Positions 26,001 through 39,205 of a DNA stretch of 64,000 nt are shown here, piece after piece (the first letter of the stretch is position 1; every line of letters begins with the position of its first letter). The stretch spans positions 310,001 through 374,000 of the forward strand of contig JAWNGF010000003.1 in the NCBI GenBank assembly GCA_037039685.1, given 5' to 3'. The notes beneath the pieces were generated by a model that did no database searches, had not been told where the DNA came from, and saw only the letters and a list, made by a program, of their open reading frames with translations. The position numbers and the translations under genes are program-made. This DNA is from Ceratobasidium sp. AG-K (lineage: Eukaryota; Basidiomycota; Agaricomycetes; Cantharellales; Ceratobasidiaceae).

Positions 26001-28831
26001 GATATATGGCTTGAGGTCGAGCACGAGCGTGCCATCGGGTGTTCGGGACTCGCTCGTGCGACGTATCACGTAAGGTAGTAGCAGCCCTCTCACCATGTCG
26101 ATCGATTCTTGCTGTACGTAATAGTTGCGGTAGCCTTTTATATCGCCCTCTAAGACGTATTGCGACACCGCCGGGCCGTGAGGATGGTTTTGCTGTTGCT
26201 TCGACACCCCGGCGATCTGTTGCATGATATCTTCGCTGTTCTCACGCCATTCCTTGCCGCGTGCGCGTTCCGACCGCATCATGTCCATGCAGAGCTCGTA
26301 CCCCCTCGCGCCGATCATCGATGACACCCGAAGAAGACGACCCTGAGCAGCGAGATCCTGATAGGGCTGATGAGCCATGTCGCAATACGGAAGATGAGAA
26401 GGAAAAGTGCAGAGGTCTTGTCGCGTACCTTTACTCCAGTAAATATCGGTGTCGCAGTGGCACCGATTCGCACCATCGATTGCGACGAGATTTTCATAAC
26501 GCCTGTTTGCGCACTATTCGTATTACGGAGTTGATGCAACTCATCGCACGCCATGACGTTGAAGCTTTTGCTGAAAATCGTCAGATTTGGGCTTTGGTGC
26601 GGCATGATCGATGGCGCAGCACCACCAAAACGTTCGTGGCGCCCGGCAACACCTTTTTCCGGTTGCTCGAGGCACGCGATGCTCTCCAACATGATTGTCT
26701 GCAACATTAGGGTGCGTGTGAGCGGCGATTTGTGCTTGTTGGGAAATCATCGATTTATATGCACGTACAGACGTCGGAACGAGGAGAATAACCCTTTGCG
26801 GGTGGCGCGCGTTCATGACTTCTTTGGCAAAGGTGCCGTCGTCGGCGAAGAAAGCCAATCTATCGTGTGTATCCTTGTTGTACTCGACGATGCGGAATCC
26901 GGCCGCATACGTGAACCGCTTCAGCTGGCTGACCCATTGCGCATTGAGAGTGCGTGGCCCGATTATGACAGAAGGTAAACGCGGAATCCTTTCTTGACCG
27001 GCGAAATATAGTCTGCCTGACACTAGGTGCGCGAGTAACAAAGAACATGAGTCGACGGCAATGCGTCTTGAACGGTAGTTAAGATGGACACTCACCACTT
27101 AGAAGCGGTGGCAGTGGCTCCTTGCGCTCCTGTAGCTCGATCAAGTGGACGAGCATGGCGATCGTCCCGATCAGCTCGACGGTCTTGCCCAGCCCAACCT
27201 CGTCGCAGAGGAGGGTCGGCTCAGTCTCCTCGCCGAGCGCAGAAGAAAACATGCGCTTGAGCATTACCACGATACCGACAAGCTGATGCCACTTGATCTC
27301 CATCTCATCGCTCATGTACGGTATCCTCTTGGCCTTACTGAGACCAAGCAACCAAAAAAGCTCCTCGGTCGAAGTGTCGGCAAACTCCTGGACGCCGAGG
27401 TCGTTGTTCGCCATCCCATCGAACAGTGCAATATCGTCTGCGGATGCGGCTTGCAACGAGTTTTTCATAACAAGTGTGATTTCCTCGATTGCATCACCAT
27501 CCGCAGGGAAATGCAATGAGCAATAGTCGACATATGCCTGAAGCATCTCTTCGTCGGTTGCAAGGCGGGCAACCTTCTTGGCTTTGCTTCGAACCACTTC
27601 ACATAGGAGCCACGGTTAGCTCACAGCGCCTGTATGAAGGACGTGCAAGAGAGCTCACCGCTACCATTATCTGCACGCTGGAACCCAAGCTCCTGCCAGA
27701 GTTTCATCACGGATTCGTTGTATCTCTGCCACATCCCAACCGATTTGTCGCCAGCGATCTTGGTGAGGTGTTTATATTTGTTCAGCAAACGATTGGCACG
27801 ACGTAAATGGATTGGGCAGGGATCCTCCGTTGCATCTGGGGCACCCCCCACGTCATCAGCCGGACGTAGAGCCACATTGTCGTCGACTTGCCTTGGATCG
27901 ATCGCTCGAGCTCGACCTTCGTGTTCTTCATCTTGGTTATTGTCGATCTGACCTCGCGCCGTCCGCGCTCCCAACACCTTTGAATGACACAAATGACAAA
28001 GCGACGATAGGGCGCTTTGAGTGTCCTCGTTGCCACAGTAAGCACTTCGTGACCCAAAAGCTCGACGCCAACGGCGTTAGCGACCTCGCCGTAGATTGTG
28101 CTGCCAGGAGGCGGGACGGGCGTATCGAATATCTTCAACTATCTCAGGAGGTCGACAGATATGCCGTCAAGGTGCAATACAATATCAGGAAACAAGATAC
28201 TCACGTCGTTGTCGGCATCTTGAATGGCATCACGCCATGCGTCCGCAGGACTGCGCAAACAATTCGCCATGATAGTGGCGATGGTGGACATAACACCTCC
28301 CGGTTGATTGAACATAGCGAGAATCGCATCGGTGTATAGTTGCTTGTCGTCCGATTGCTTGGCGTGCGCGATACAATTATTGTCATCGTCGTCCGGGTTG
28401 TCGCACGGCGGCGGCTTGCATCTTGTGGCCCTATTGTTGCCCCCTTGCGTACTTTTGCCGTCAGCGGTAGCCGCTGCCTCGTATCGGCGCTGCTGGTGTG
28501 CATGGACGCGCATGTCATCAATGAAACGAACCATACGCGGGAAGTTGGCTGCGTCGAAAGCATATTGGTATCTTTCCGGGACGTGACCATGTGCCGTCTT
28601 GGTCAGTACAAAGCCATCGTCAGCCGCGGCAAACCGAGCATCATTATCGTCTTCGCCGTCATCGTCGTCCGCGTCGTCTTCAGCAGCAAGATCCGGCGAC
28701 TTTGTAGGTTTGAGACCGCACAGACGACGGAACCGCTGGTTCGACCATGGTAGGGTATTAAACGGACCGCCATCGATGTTGACGTTGGCATCGTCATAGA
28801 AAATGAGGGGGGAAAGACCGAGCTGTATCAC
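23016..28831 (-). CDS. SNF2-family DEAD-like helicase/ATPase (chromatin remodeller type)
   Basis: The minus strand carries all key SNF2 ATPase motifs over several exons. Motif I is LLCDEVGLGKTVELIG (27200), Ia IIGPRTLNAQWVSQLKRF (26950), II MACDELHQLRN (26540), III RIGATATP (26460), and a linker reads LLPYVIRRT (26080). The C-terminal lobe has VLVFIVYDLHRQIM (25420), IEYDGNMSMTARDKAIADFE (25250), GTTGLNLTMASVV (25160) and QMIGRARRPGQ (25010). Box II is DELH instead of the usual DEAH. An N-terminal acidic region (28700-27600) precedes the motor. A long low-complexity tail with a lysine-rich segment and an Asp-Ala repeat ends at 23016. Such enzymes use ATP to move along DNA and remodel nucleosomes. 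The frame changes near 24750-24800 through an unplaced intron, and an upstream first exon (to about 29056) is possible. Confidence 0.85.
24034..24080. repeat. GGCATC hexanucleotide repeat inside the SNF2 tail
   Basis: About seven near-perfect GGCATC units, encoding an alternating Asp-Ala stretch on the minus strand within the disordered C-terminal tail. It is probably length-polymorphic. Confidence 0.85.
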
Positions 28832-31494
28832 TGAAATTGGTGTTCAGCGTCAGCTGTTTATCACACATCAGCGCTTTGTATATGGCGAAGAGCTTACTTG
28901 TATTTGCCGGAGATATTCACCTACTTTTCAAGCGGGACGATTGCGGTTCAAGAACGCAAGGCAAGCGAGGCGGAAACTTTGCAGATGGCAGCTTCGTAAC
29001 GAGCAATATATGATTGCACCAATGTACATCAATCGCGTTGTCTCATGAGCGATGTCCGGCATCTTGCCGGGTTAGGTACCGTATATTGATTAGTTTAGCA
29101 CCGGCGACGCGACCCACGGTGGCACGATACACGTGCAATGAATAGAGGGCAATGAGAGAGCGGCCTATGCTCGATCAGGCGGCCTATGGACCGGGAATAT
29201 ATTGCTCCCGGTGCATCCAGCCGCGCACCATGTGACACTCTCTTACGCACCGGAACTGTTGCAAATTATTCGCCAAACTGACGCAAGCCTAATTTTCCAT
29301 TCGGATGAGAACCGCTTGCTGCGGCGCAAAGCTTGTGTTTGCGTGAGAACCCATGGGCCTTGTGCTCGAGACATACCACAGCTGCCATACGGGTTCACTA
29401 ATTACCGTAAAATCGAATTCGGGACTTCGCACCAGTCATCGCGCACCATCTTCCCTCATGACATACGGCATCCGCGCGTGGTCATCCACGAATCGACTCT
29501 AATATGTGGCCGGCATGCGATGAGTGTCACGAAACAAAAAAAAGCGCAACCCAAATTCAGCAGCGGATCGCTCATAACAAACTGATCGAAGTGAGCACTG
29601 CTCCACCAACAATACGGCGTGTGCCAGCGTCCCTCTTGCGCTTGATCACGTGACTCTTGCCACCACTGGTGGGTTTAGGGTTTGACCCTCACACTCCCCA
29701 CTATCCCGTCCCGTCATTCGTTACTCCTGCCCTTGTCTGACCGGTTTTCGTTGTCGCGAACCTACCCAGTTTACTCCCATCCTTAACTGTCCTCCGTGGC
29801 ACACTGGACCCGGCGACGTATTGGACGTGTGAGCTCTAGCGCATACGCACCCTCTATCGCCACCTTACCTCTATCCCGACGGCCTTAGTGCCAAACACTG
29901 ACCTCCTATCCTCTGCCTCGGCTTGGGCTTCCGGACGACCGTCAATACGGGCGATGGTGCCACTTCCATGAATACAGAGCTCTATCGGACCTACCACGCA
30001 TCGACAGGGACGCCTGGCTCGTGCCGGGTGGTGTCAATTGATTAAAGATGTGTCCGGGTTGTTTTCGCGCTCACTCGTTTCCGCTCCTCTTTTCCGCAGG
30101 TTCCTGTCTCGGACTTTTCATGACTGCTGCGTGCCGTTCTCTACACCTGGGTTGTACTTATGTCTGGCTTTTGTGCGGTGTCCTCGTAGAGGGCCGCCTT
30201 GAAAATAGTATCAAGAAAAGAAAAAGTTGAATCATGTGAGGCGCTGGCACGAAACCACTCACGAGCTCACTTAATTTCGTTTACTCGTATCGCGCACCCA
30301 TCCAAGAAGGAATACACGAGATCCGGCATATACGATACATGAGATAAATCACCGAGCTTTACATGAGCTCGCGGTACACCGTGTGGCATGTCCGTTTTGC
30401 TTGCCGCCCGTATGCGCGGCACCAGGGAACTCCCAAGCTTTCATGATATGCTCCAAACTCCAACGGACTTCTCAAGTCCATTTCTGAAATATCGAGTCTG
30501 CTAATAGTCACTTCCCGGTGGCCCAAAGGCGGGCGCAATACACGTGGAATGCCCGATAGGATCAGTTTCACGGATGGTGAGCGCGACCAAAGGCTGCGGG
30601 ACCATGAAGTTGGACCGGGAAAAGGATGGTACGATCGACGGCATCGGAACAGGTGGGATACCAAAAATACGGTGACGCGCTCGGCCATTGAACACGGAAC
30701 GCAAATATAATTCCCCCATCGGGGCTAACGAACCATGGCAGCGGACGTCCTTTCATCAATTGAACAAAAAGCACATAACCCGGCAGCCGAAACCAAGAAC
30801 GGAATCGCTCAGTCATATGCGTATGAACACGCAGGCGTCGATCTCCGGTTTCTTTAAAGAGTGTTTGAATCGCCTACTAACCTTACATAGGTATATGGTG
30901 CAAACTCCTCCATCCGACACTCACCGATTGCCGACCGGTGAATACGACGCCTTTATGGATCTTCGGTACATGAAGCCTGCATAGCTTCAGAACGTACCGT
31001 CGTACATGGCGCAATCAATGGTAATGGTAATGAACACAGGGCGTGTTGGCACACATTCCTTACGCCGAACGCGTCGCGCCAACGCGGCTATCGATTGTGG
31101 TGTGCACGAGATAGCCGATGGTTGACGGTGCACCGTAGCGGGGCAGGAACAACAAAAGCGAACCCTTGATTATTAGGCTCCATACAAGCGCTTCTTCGCC
31201 ACGTTTGACAGTGTCCGGGGGAACGGAGGCGCACAACGTTCCGTGCTAGATGACGTCCGGAAGACATTCTATGACGAGCATGGGCGTACTATTCGCTTTG
31301 ATGTTCTGTAAAGAGGACGCAAGCACATGATAGATTGCTGGAATGCCATAGATATGGATATTCACGTATTGTGCACGTGCGATTGTGTAATTCATTGACA
31401 TGGATAGTAGGTGGCGAGGATTACATCCAGCAAGAAGGAAAGAAAGAAAAGCAATATTTTTCTCGCGAACAAAAGCAAAAAGAAAAAAGATGTA
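28832..31494. other. No supported gene; possible 5' exon of the SNF2 gene at left
   Basis: A minus-strand ATG at about 29056 (MPDIAHETTRLMYIGAIIYC) could begin the SNF2 gene, but a stop intervenes and no clean splice was found. 29.2-31.5 kb has only motif-free ORFs of up to about 127 codons on both strands. Confidence 0.4.
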
Positions 31495-34297
31495 TCAACG
31501 TCGAAATCGAGGATTGAATATGATCCATGGACCGCTGCCCTTGCGACCTCTGTATTCGCCCGTTGGCCAAAGTTTACCTTTCGTCATCCACGGCAACCAC
31601 CGGCATCGCCTGTTTAGAAGGTCATGCGCAGCTGAAATAACATTTCGTGCTGTTTTTGCATCGCAGTCGAGCATCAGCATCTCCCAATCGGCCCACGAAG
31701 ACAGCTGCGTAAGGCCTTGAATCTTGCCCATCATCGCCTTCTCTTCGACCGAGGGCAACCACGCATGGACCGTCGTATCCCATCTACCAAACTCGCTCCC
31801 ACAGTCGACGAAAGAAGTAAAAATACGGCTTGGCGTCTTGGCATCGGCAAAGATGTCGAGAGTGATACTGTGAAGCTCGTTTTCACCAAGTCGGCACCAG
31901 GAATTGCCACGGCGCGCGCTGGGAACCTTCGCAAAGACCTGGACGGGAAAAGCAAAGACGATATTCGTCATCTGTTGACTTAAAGGGAGGCCGTGATCGC
32001 GCTCTTCCGGATCGAGCTCCTCAGATGCGTAACGGACGATCGCCCTCGTCGCGGGCACCGCACCAGCAAAAGCATCGTCAGCATCGTCGGCTGGGAGAAC
32101 GGTGACGCGCTGCTGTCTGTTGCTTCGTCGTGCTGCGCCCGTCGTGGTCGGGTCATCGCCACCGCCCACACCCCATGGATCAGCGGGAGGTAAGGCTGCT
32201 GTCGCTCTGTTCACGATGCCGCGGAATCTTCGGAGAACCGCTAACTCCGTGCGGCCCTCCCTTGTGTCGGATGACAGGTAGACAATCGTGTGCCTCATGG
32301 CCGTGCGATGACTCGATTTACGTGGTAAGAGCGACTTGTCGGGTAAAAGGCGAAGGCCGCTGATAAAGTAAATGGTTTGGGGACGAAACGGCAGCACCAT
32401 GCCGTCGAATTCGCCATGAACGCATCCGACGTCTCGAATTTCGTCCCACGTCCCGCCATCTGCAGGACGGTTGATAAGCGCGTTTGACATCCAGGTGAGG
32501 AGTATGATGAGCGTGCCAACTTCTGGAAGCTGACTGGTGGTCATATGTTGCCGCGCGTCACTGGTGAGTATCCGGTTAAGGACGTTGTTGATCGCCATAA
32601 GTCGACGCCATTTGAAACCCCTGCGCATGGTGTCAACCCATCGTTGACGCGGTAGCTGATGACCTACCAGTAGTGTGTGTTGCGCAGGACGTAAAACCAG
32701 TTGCAAACTTGACGCATGGTTACAGCCAAATGGACGTGCGGATACCATTCGAATCCCACCCGTGACTCGAAGCGGACTGCCACGCTGTGAGTTGATGCGG
32801 CATGGCGAAATGCCTCCTGCAAAGGTATGAAATGATCTCTGCGTTGCGCCGCCCAATCGTCGAGGACCCGCTGTATGGAAGTGTTCTTGGCCTTCTTTGT
32901 TCCTCCGCCACTGAGGTGATACGTAACGCTCTTGCTCGACGAGTAGGCCTGGAAATAACGAATTCCATCCTCTGGCTCATCGAGTTCCAGACGGAAGCCG
33001 GCAAAGTCTCCGAGGTGCGCTTCTTCGTCCTTGACGTATCCACCGCGGCGCATCTCAACCCAACGCTCGCAAACACCCGTTGGGACACCGGTGAAATGAT
33101 GCATAATGTCGCAGTGCGCGGCGTAGTTGGCGAAGAGTGAAATAGGCCTGTCGTCTGGGCCTTGAAAGGCACTGAAAGTTGTGGCAACATCAATAAACCA
33201 TTCGCCTTGCGTGAAATCCTCGGGCGTAAAGTCGGACAGGGCCGCCAAAACAGCCGCCGTGCGAGGGTTATCGTCGTCGATAATCTCACCATCTGGGCCG
33301 TTTGTTGTCAGTCGAAGTGATCGAGAATAGGCACTGGATGTAGATGAAGCGCTAGCGCACCTTCTCCTGCAACGGGCTCCAAGGGCGGCTCGTGCGGCAC
33401 ACCGGCCATGTTCTTCAGTCCTTTGCCCTCAACGAGGAAGAAAAAATCCTGGGCAAATTCAAGCTCCAGGTTCTCTTCGATCCTGCGCCGGATAGCGTTG
33501 ATCCAGGTATTGACATCACCTCCATGGACCTCCCGGCCGGTTGCCTGCAGGCGATTACCTTCACCAGGCCCAGGCGCCGCGCGAAACATTTCGCTACCAT
33601 AGACTGCTGGCCATGTGCGTCTAACGTCGTCTGGCAAGGCTTCGATCGCCGCTGGTAGCACTGCCAAGTCGTAGAGAAGTCGCAAGTAGTATTCGCCAAC
33701 GTAGTTCGCATTGGTGCCACGCGTGTTCCGGTCGGCCTCGTGACGTAGTTCGGGTAGAATCAAATAGACAGTGAAGTCCCCGATGGTAGCGAAACGAGTG
33801 TTTGGGAGTTTATGGATTTTTACCTCCTTCACTACACCGTCAGTACGAAATGGAACAATAAGTGATGGACGGCTTACCTCGTCTTCACCCTCGGTATCGC
33901 TCAGCCTCACCTGCGGCAGGTGGAGATTCGTGTTCAACGTGTATCTCTCGTCGTGCAGCATGAAATATTTCATCGTTGCTGTGTCAGCGATAGGAAACTG
34001 CCCCATCACGATGCCGAGCACCGAGTCGATGTCACAGATCGCAGATAGCTTCATGTCGTCATCCAATGCGCACTGCGTCGTATCGAGACGCATTCGGTAT
34101 TCATTCATGTCGTCATCATCCATACCTTCGCTGTAATGTCCCGTTAGCGCAAATATGTCGCGCTCGATGAGGTCAGTTTTCCGCGCCAAGTCGTCGAATT
34201 TTGTGCACCACTCTTCAATCGTCATATCGACCAGTGGAGGAAGGTTCTCGTCGAGGGCGGGCTTCAGAACCGCATAACGTGGTTGCCCTTGCGCCAT
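31495..34297 (-). CDS. Large protein of unknown function (about 895 aa)
   Basis: Three exons (34297-33361, 33292-32668, 32620-31495) join in frame with good GT/AG signals into an uninterrupted product of about 895 residues. Exon 1 is acidic and helical (MTIEEWCTKFDDLARKTDLI, then NTRFATIGDFTVYLILPEL). Exon 2 carries aromatic-rich globular sequence (GIRYFQAYSSSKSVTYHL, VGFEWYPHVHLAVTMRQVC). Exon 3 has a low-complexity spacer (PWGVGGGDDP…) followed by MTNIVFAFPVQVFAKVP and WADWEMLMLDCDAKTARNVI. I do not recognise the family and see no signal peptide or membrane segment. Its intact frame beside many broken ORFs suggests it is maintained. It lies between the SNF2 gene (same strand) and the sirtuin gene (divergent, 565 bp away), so a joint role is possible but inferred only from position. 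Confidence 0.75.
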
Positions 34298-34861
34298 GGC
34301 ACTACTTCACTCAACGGATGAAGTGACATGGGCCAGCATAGGATGACTCACCGCGTGGTTGATAGAACAATGGACTTTTACGTTTGTAAGGCGCGGTAGA
34401 ATACCCACGGTGAGAGACACAACTAATCGTCCGTCCGTCTGAAAGGGCAAACACGGAGAATGGGGGAGTGAGGTTAGGCAAGGCCGATCGATTATATAGC
34501 TACCATATTATGAGCGTTGCATCCTCCGCCACCATCCTTCTCGCGCTTTTTTGTGCTTCGCCTAATTAGTCGCAGGAAGCAGAGCTAGCCTCATTTAGGT
34601 CGCTTACAGAAACGGACCGGGGAATCGAATATGCCCTTGCGAGTGGCGCCGGTCGTGCACCTACGTAAAAAATGCGCATAGCCAAGGTGGGACGAGCAGT
34701 TGAAATATCTCACATGACACCATGAACACCCGGACAGGCACGCGATTAGCCCGAGTGTTGACAAGGTTGAAAATATACCAAGCTATCGTCGCCGTGCAAA
34801 CAATGACAGACGCCTATATAATGGCGCGTACCCGTCGCCGATAATCCTCTTCGACACACAC

Positions 34862-37490
34862 ATGAATCACCCGACCTCCCCGCGGTTCGGTTGCAGCATC
34901 GCAAACCGCACAATGTCAATTCCCAGTGTATGCATGAACGAACCATCTCACCTCGGCATATTCCGTCGCTTGCTGGACATATTGGCAACAGCGCAGCGGA
35001 TAACAGTTGTATGCGGTGCAGGGATCTCGGTTAATGCTGGCATTCCGGTGCGTCTTTTGCTGTGCGGGCGTCGAATTAACTGATCCCTCGGGTGCCTTGC
35101 AATCATTTTCAGGACTTTCGCTCTGAAAACGGGCTGTACAATAAAAGTTTTGGTGGCAACAACGGGCTGAAGGGATCCGAGCTTTTCGAGACGCGCACCT
35201 TACGCGACCCCGTCAAGCGACTTATTTACAGCCAAACTCTCGCACGTTTACGCGTTTCGGCACGAAATGCGACGGTTACAAGCTGCCACCGATATATTAT
35301 GTGCTTATTTGACGCGGGTCGTTTGCTGCGCTGCTACACGCAAAACATCGATGGCCTACAAACCCGCGACCGCCCGGACATGGTGGACATGGTTGTCGAG
35401 ATGCACGGTACTAACGCGCAACTCAAATGTCATAGTTGTCGGCAGCGACCACCACAGCCTTCCGCTGACTTCGATACCCAGCTCCTGTCATCGGGATACG
35501 CAAGCTGTCCTAATTGTACGGCGAACAAGCAGCGTAAGCTCCGATCTACCCAATATACCTTCGCTGTTGACCGGGCAATGTGTCATGCCACAGGCCAGAC
35601 ATCGAGGAGTATGAAGTTGCGCGATCGTGTGCCGGGCGAGCTTCTCCCCGACATCCTTCTGAATGACGACTCCGCCGAACTGTGGAAACGCGGGAACTCG
35701 CTCGACGAGCTTGTTGCAAGCGACGGCCAGTGCAATGTCTTGCTCATCGTCGGTACGAGTTTGAAGTCCAAAGGAGCCGCCCGGGTCGTAAAAGACCTTG
35801 CGAAGGTCACACACGGCTCTGACGGTGTGGTTATCTACGTCGACAAGAACAACCTCTCGCCGCACGAATGGTTGCCGCACGTGGACCTGCATCTCGAGGC
35901 AGATATCGATGAATGGGCTAACCAGTGCCTCAAGACGCCCCCTCACGTGAGTACAAGTTGTCGCTACTGTGTGGCGGAAGTTACGGCCGCCCAGCTAACC
36001 TGCACTCGTTCCCGTGTAATAGAATCAAGACGGCCTACCGCAGCAGACGATCTCGACCCAGGTGATATATCGTGCCACGCCGAAATACCCCATATCGCGC
36101 TGACCTCTGGCATATAGGTTGCGTGTATTCTCAATATGGTCCGCCAGCTATCGGGCGACCATTCAGACCTACCTCGACAACGGGATTATCAGAGGAAAGT
36201 GCGTGGACGGAAACCCTGCCGCCATCACGAGAAGACCGCTGATTTTGCCTCGCGTTCCGCGCACGGAACGCCAAGATGCGACACCGAAATGGCGTACAAT
36301 CGTAGCGAACCTGCAGACTCTCCTCAGCTTGTTCGCATACTACTCGTGGTATGTCATCACAGTTCGGCAAGGTTCGAGGCGAGAGCTCTTGCCGGGATAA
36401 TCATACGTTTATATGCCGAGAACAAGTGGGAGGTATGTTGCGCGCACACCAGAGCAGCTTCAGGTTGCTTAAATAAGCTACAGTGCCAGCAGCATGTGGT
36501 GGAGTTGGGCAGGAAGGGGGACGTGATTCATGTGCCACCGCTCTGGTGAGCCTGTGTTATTGTGCCATATGTATCGAGTGGCTCACATCGCACCGCGCGT
36601 GCAGGAATACCTTTTATCTTGTCACTGTGTATATCTCACGGTATGCGCAGTACTTTCAGTCCGAGACGTACGCCCGGACCGGCGAGGAAGAGATCGCCAA
36701 GGTAAGCCAGCGGGCATCCGTCGGTCAGTATGTCGCAATCAGCTTTCACTGTTTCGACTAGTTCCTTCATCAATCGTTGCGCCTTGTTGGCGCCGTATCA
36801 CAAAGGGCGGAGTGGTGCGCCCTTGTGATGGTATGCGCAGAGGAAGAGCTTCTGGACAAAGGTAAATTTCACGCTCTGGAAGATTCAATCACTCGGTAAG
36901 CGTTGAGTCACGGATTTTAGAACGCCGGGAATAGTGCTAAATTATTGCACTGCAGGTTCTATCCATTTGACATGGTGGTGGCGAACATTGGCCTAAGACG
37001 GTTTCGGCTGGGTGGTTGGGCCTCCTTCATTACGGCGCTCATCATAACGCACCCACAACGCGCGCAGCCGTCGCCTGAAGTCGTATCCGTGCCTTGGATT
37101 GGCAATAGCGACATGATCGATCATACCGACCTCATTGTTCTCTTCAAGCTGCGGTCCCCAATTATGCTTCTGTCCTCGTCCTTCACTGAACGGCCGCTGG
37201 GAAAGGCGCTACCAGATATACACACCGTTTGCAGTTGTCATTCCATGGCTCGGTCAAGCCGGAAGCCAAAGCATCATTTAAATGAGTATCATGGCAACAG
37301 CGACACACTAAGTTCGAAGTGGTGGGTTGTGCAGCATGACGCTTTGGATGGAAAGGCAGTAGCTGAACTGAGTGTGACCGTCTCTTGCTCTTCCTGTGGA
37401 CGTACGTGGGCTCTCCCTTGCCGGGATATGCATGGAACGATTATTCACATGAATAGTAGATACGGTGTGGAGGTCCCTGTGTATGTCTAA
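34862..37490 (+). CDS. Sirtuin (NAD-dependent deacetylase) fused to a novel C-terminal module
   Basis: Exon 1 (34862-35047) ends inside the signature and exon 2 (35113-35946) continues it. The NAD-binding GAGIS is at residues 52-56, DFR at 63-65, QNID at 139-142 and the catalytic His in EMHG at 160. Zinc cysteines are CHSC (168-171) and a later CPNC, followed by LLIVGTSL and VIYVDKNN of the Rossmann fold. All catalytic elements are present, so an active lysine deacylase, likely nuclear and Hst3/4-like, is predicted. Further exons (35.99-37.49 kb) add an alpha/beta region (LVRILLVVCHHSS; FYLVTVYISRYAQYF). After that comes a block with ERPLGKALPDI, CSCH, WWVVQHDALDG and a final CSSCGRTWALP. This module recurs in the genes at 46.1-49.0 and 50.2-51.8 kb. 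Exon joins between 36.0 and 36.9 kb are tentative; the downstream PHD finger of the paralogue is not evident here. Confidence 0.8.
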
Positions 37491-37695
37491 TATTTTTGCA
37501 TACAATTCAATATCTCGTTCTTTGATTCCCCGCCAACCGGTCACATTTAAATTGTGTGTTTGGTGTTGAGTTTATGCCCCCTCAAATATAACCGAGCACA
37601 CGAGTCATTATTGCTTCTCACTAGTGCAGAGCAACCGGGTAGGCCATCTGGCAAGTCCGATAAAAGTTAACATAGTTGATTGGTTCTCTGTGCCT

Positions 37696-37862
37696 CTCAG
37701 CGAAAATGTCAAAAGCTACAGGGTGCTCCTGAGCTCGGTTTTGCTCGGGAGCCCTCCTTAGGCTCCTTGAGCGCTTTGGAGCACGTGATCACAACGCTCC
37801 GGAGGGCTCCCGAGCAAAACCGAGCTACAGAGCACCCCGTAGCTTTTCACATTTTCGCTGAG
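37696..37862. mobile_element. MITE-like palindromic element (167 bp)
   Basis: Long terminal inverted repeats: CTCAGCGAAAATGT…AAAAGCTAC at the left matches GTAGCTTTT…ACATTTTCGCTGAG at the right. An inner arm (GAGCTCGGTTTTGCTCGGGA) is also mirrored. The element is almost one hairpin with a small centre around GGAGCACGTGATCAC. No ORF is present. A target duplication could not be set with certainty. Confidence 0.85.
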
Positions 37863-38789
37863 CTACCGGCATTTCATCACAGCGAAAAATCGCGATTGCG
37901 GCCCATAAGCGAGCTCGCATTGACACACCAAGGCAGTCGATCTGTGAGCTTTAAATAGAGTATTGGCCGGTAATGATACGTCATTGCCTTATCCCTTGCG
38001 AGCACCATTTCCCGATGCGAGTCAACCCGTGCTCGATGAACGGCGAGGGAATACACGACGAGGTCGTGACCTAGCTTATGTGATCACGCGGGAAATAGCG
38101 GAGCCGGGCGAGCTGCGGAGCGGCCGCCCAATGGAAACGGAGTGGAATTGGCCGAGACACGAGCAAAGCGCGAGGGTGGGTGGGCCATCCGAGCGCGTAC
38201 TACAAATACATCAAAGCGTGAACGAAAAAGAGGCAGCGGCGAGGACATCGAGCAGTAGCGAATAGACGAAAGATAAGGGTCAGACAGGAAATATCGAATC
38301 TGAAAAAGGGCCGTGAGGGAAAGGCCTGAAGGTGAAGCGTCACCGTTTTTGGGTCCGAGCATGAGAGGAAAGCGTATGAAAAGGCGGTTCTCAAAAAGTT
38401 AAAACTGGGAACAAGATAAAAATACTAGGAAGTGACCGAGAAGCACAGAAAAGACGGAGACAAAGAACCTAGGGAGAGGAGAGGCGGGTAACGCGAGAAA
38501 AATGAAATCAACGCCAGCGGGCGAGCGACAATCAGCTGAATGCTACGGACGTGGTGCGTGAAGCGCGAGCTCGAGAGAGCACATACCTAACGCGAGAAAA
38601 ATGAAATCAACGCCAGCGGGCGAGCGGGGCATTCGAGGAATGCCCCCCTTCATTTTTCTATGCGCGTCGGTGAGTCGGTGTTTGTATGCGACAAACAGCC
38701 ACATACCGTCAGTTATCCCAATGCGAGGTCCCAACTGCCAAAAAGCATCATACACGGACCGTGCGCTTAATGGCAATATCGCATTAGGA

Positions 38790-38941
38790 TACATCAGGAA
38801 ACACCAACGTGTCTATGGTGGCTATGGAGGTCTATACTGGAGCCTCATTTTCTGCAAGGCGCTATAGATCACTCTATAGCCTTTCATAGAAAATGAGGCT
38901 CCAATATAGACTACTATAAACACGCTGTTTTTCCTGATGTA
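38790..38941. mobile_element. Tc1/mariner-type MITE (148 bp, TA target duplication)
   Basis: Terminal inverted repeats CATCAGGAAA… (38792) and …TTTCCTGATG (38939) are each flanked by TA. An inner palindrome (GGAGCCTCATTTTCT … AGAAAATGAGGCTCC) forms a long hairpin. There is no coding capacity. TA duplication and short TIRs are the mark of the Tc1/mariner superfamily. Confidence 0.85.
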
Positions 38942-39205
38942 GATGACGATCTGCGCGAAGGGTTCGGACGTCAGGAAGCGTCCTGGTCGGCTGGGAGAAG
39001 CAAATACGGAATGTGACCGAACGCGGCGGTGATGGATGGCTGGCGAGCCGAGAATGGTGCCTGCGGGCGGGAGGTAAGCATGCGGGCGCGCATACAACGA
39101 GAAAAGCGCAGCGCTAAAGCTCTTCGAAATGTCTCACACGCGTAGAACCCGTGAGATTACATCAAACAAGGAGCAATTGAGGTAAGCGCTGCCGCTTAGC
39201 AGACG

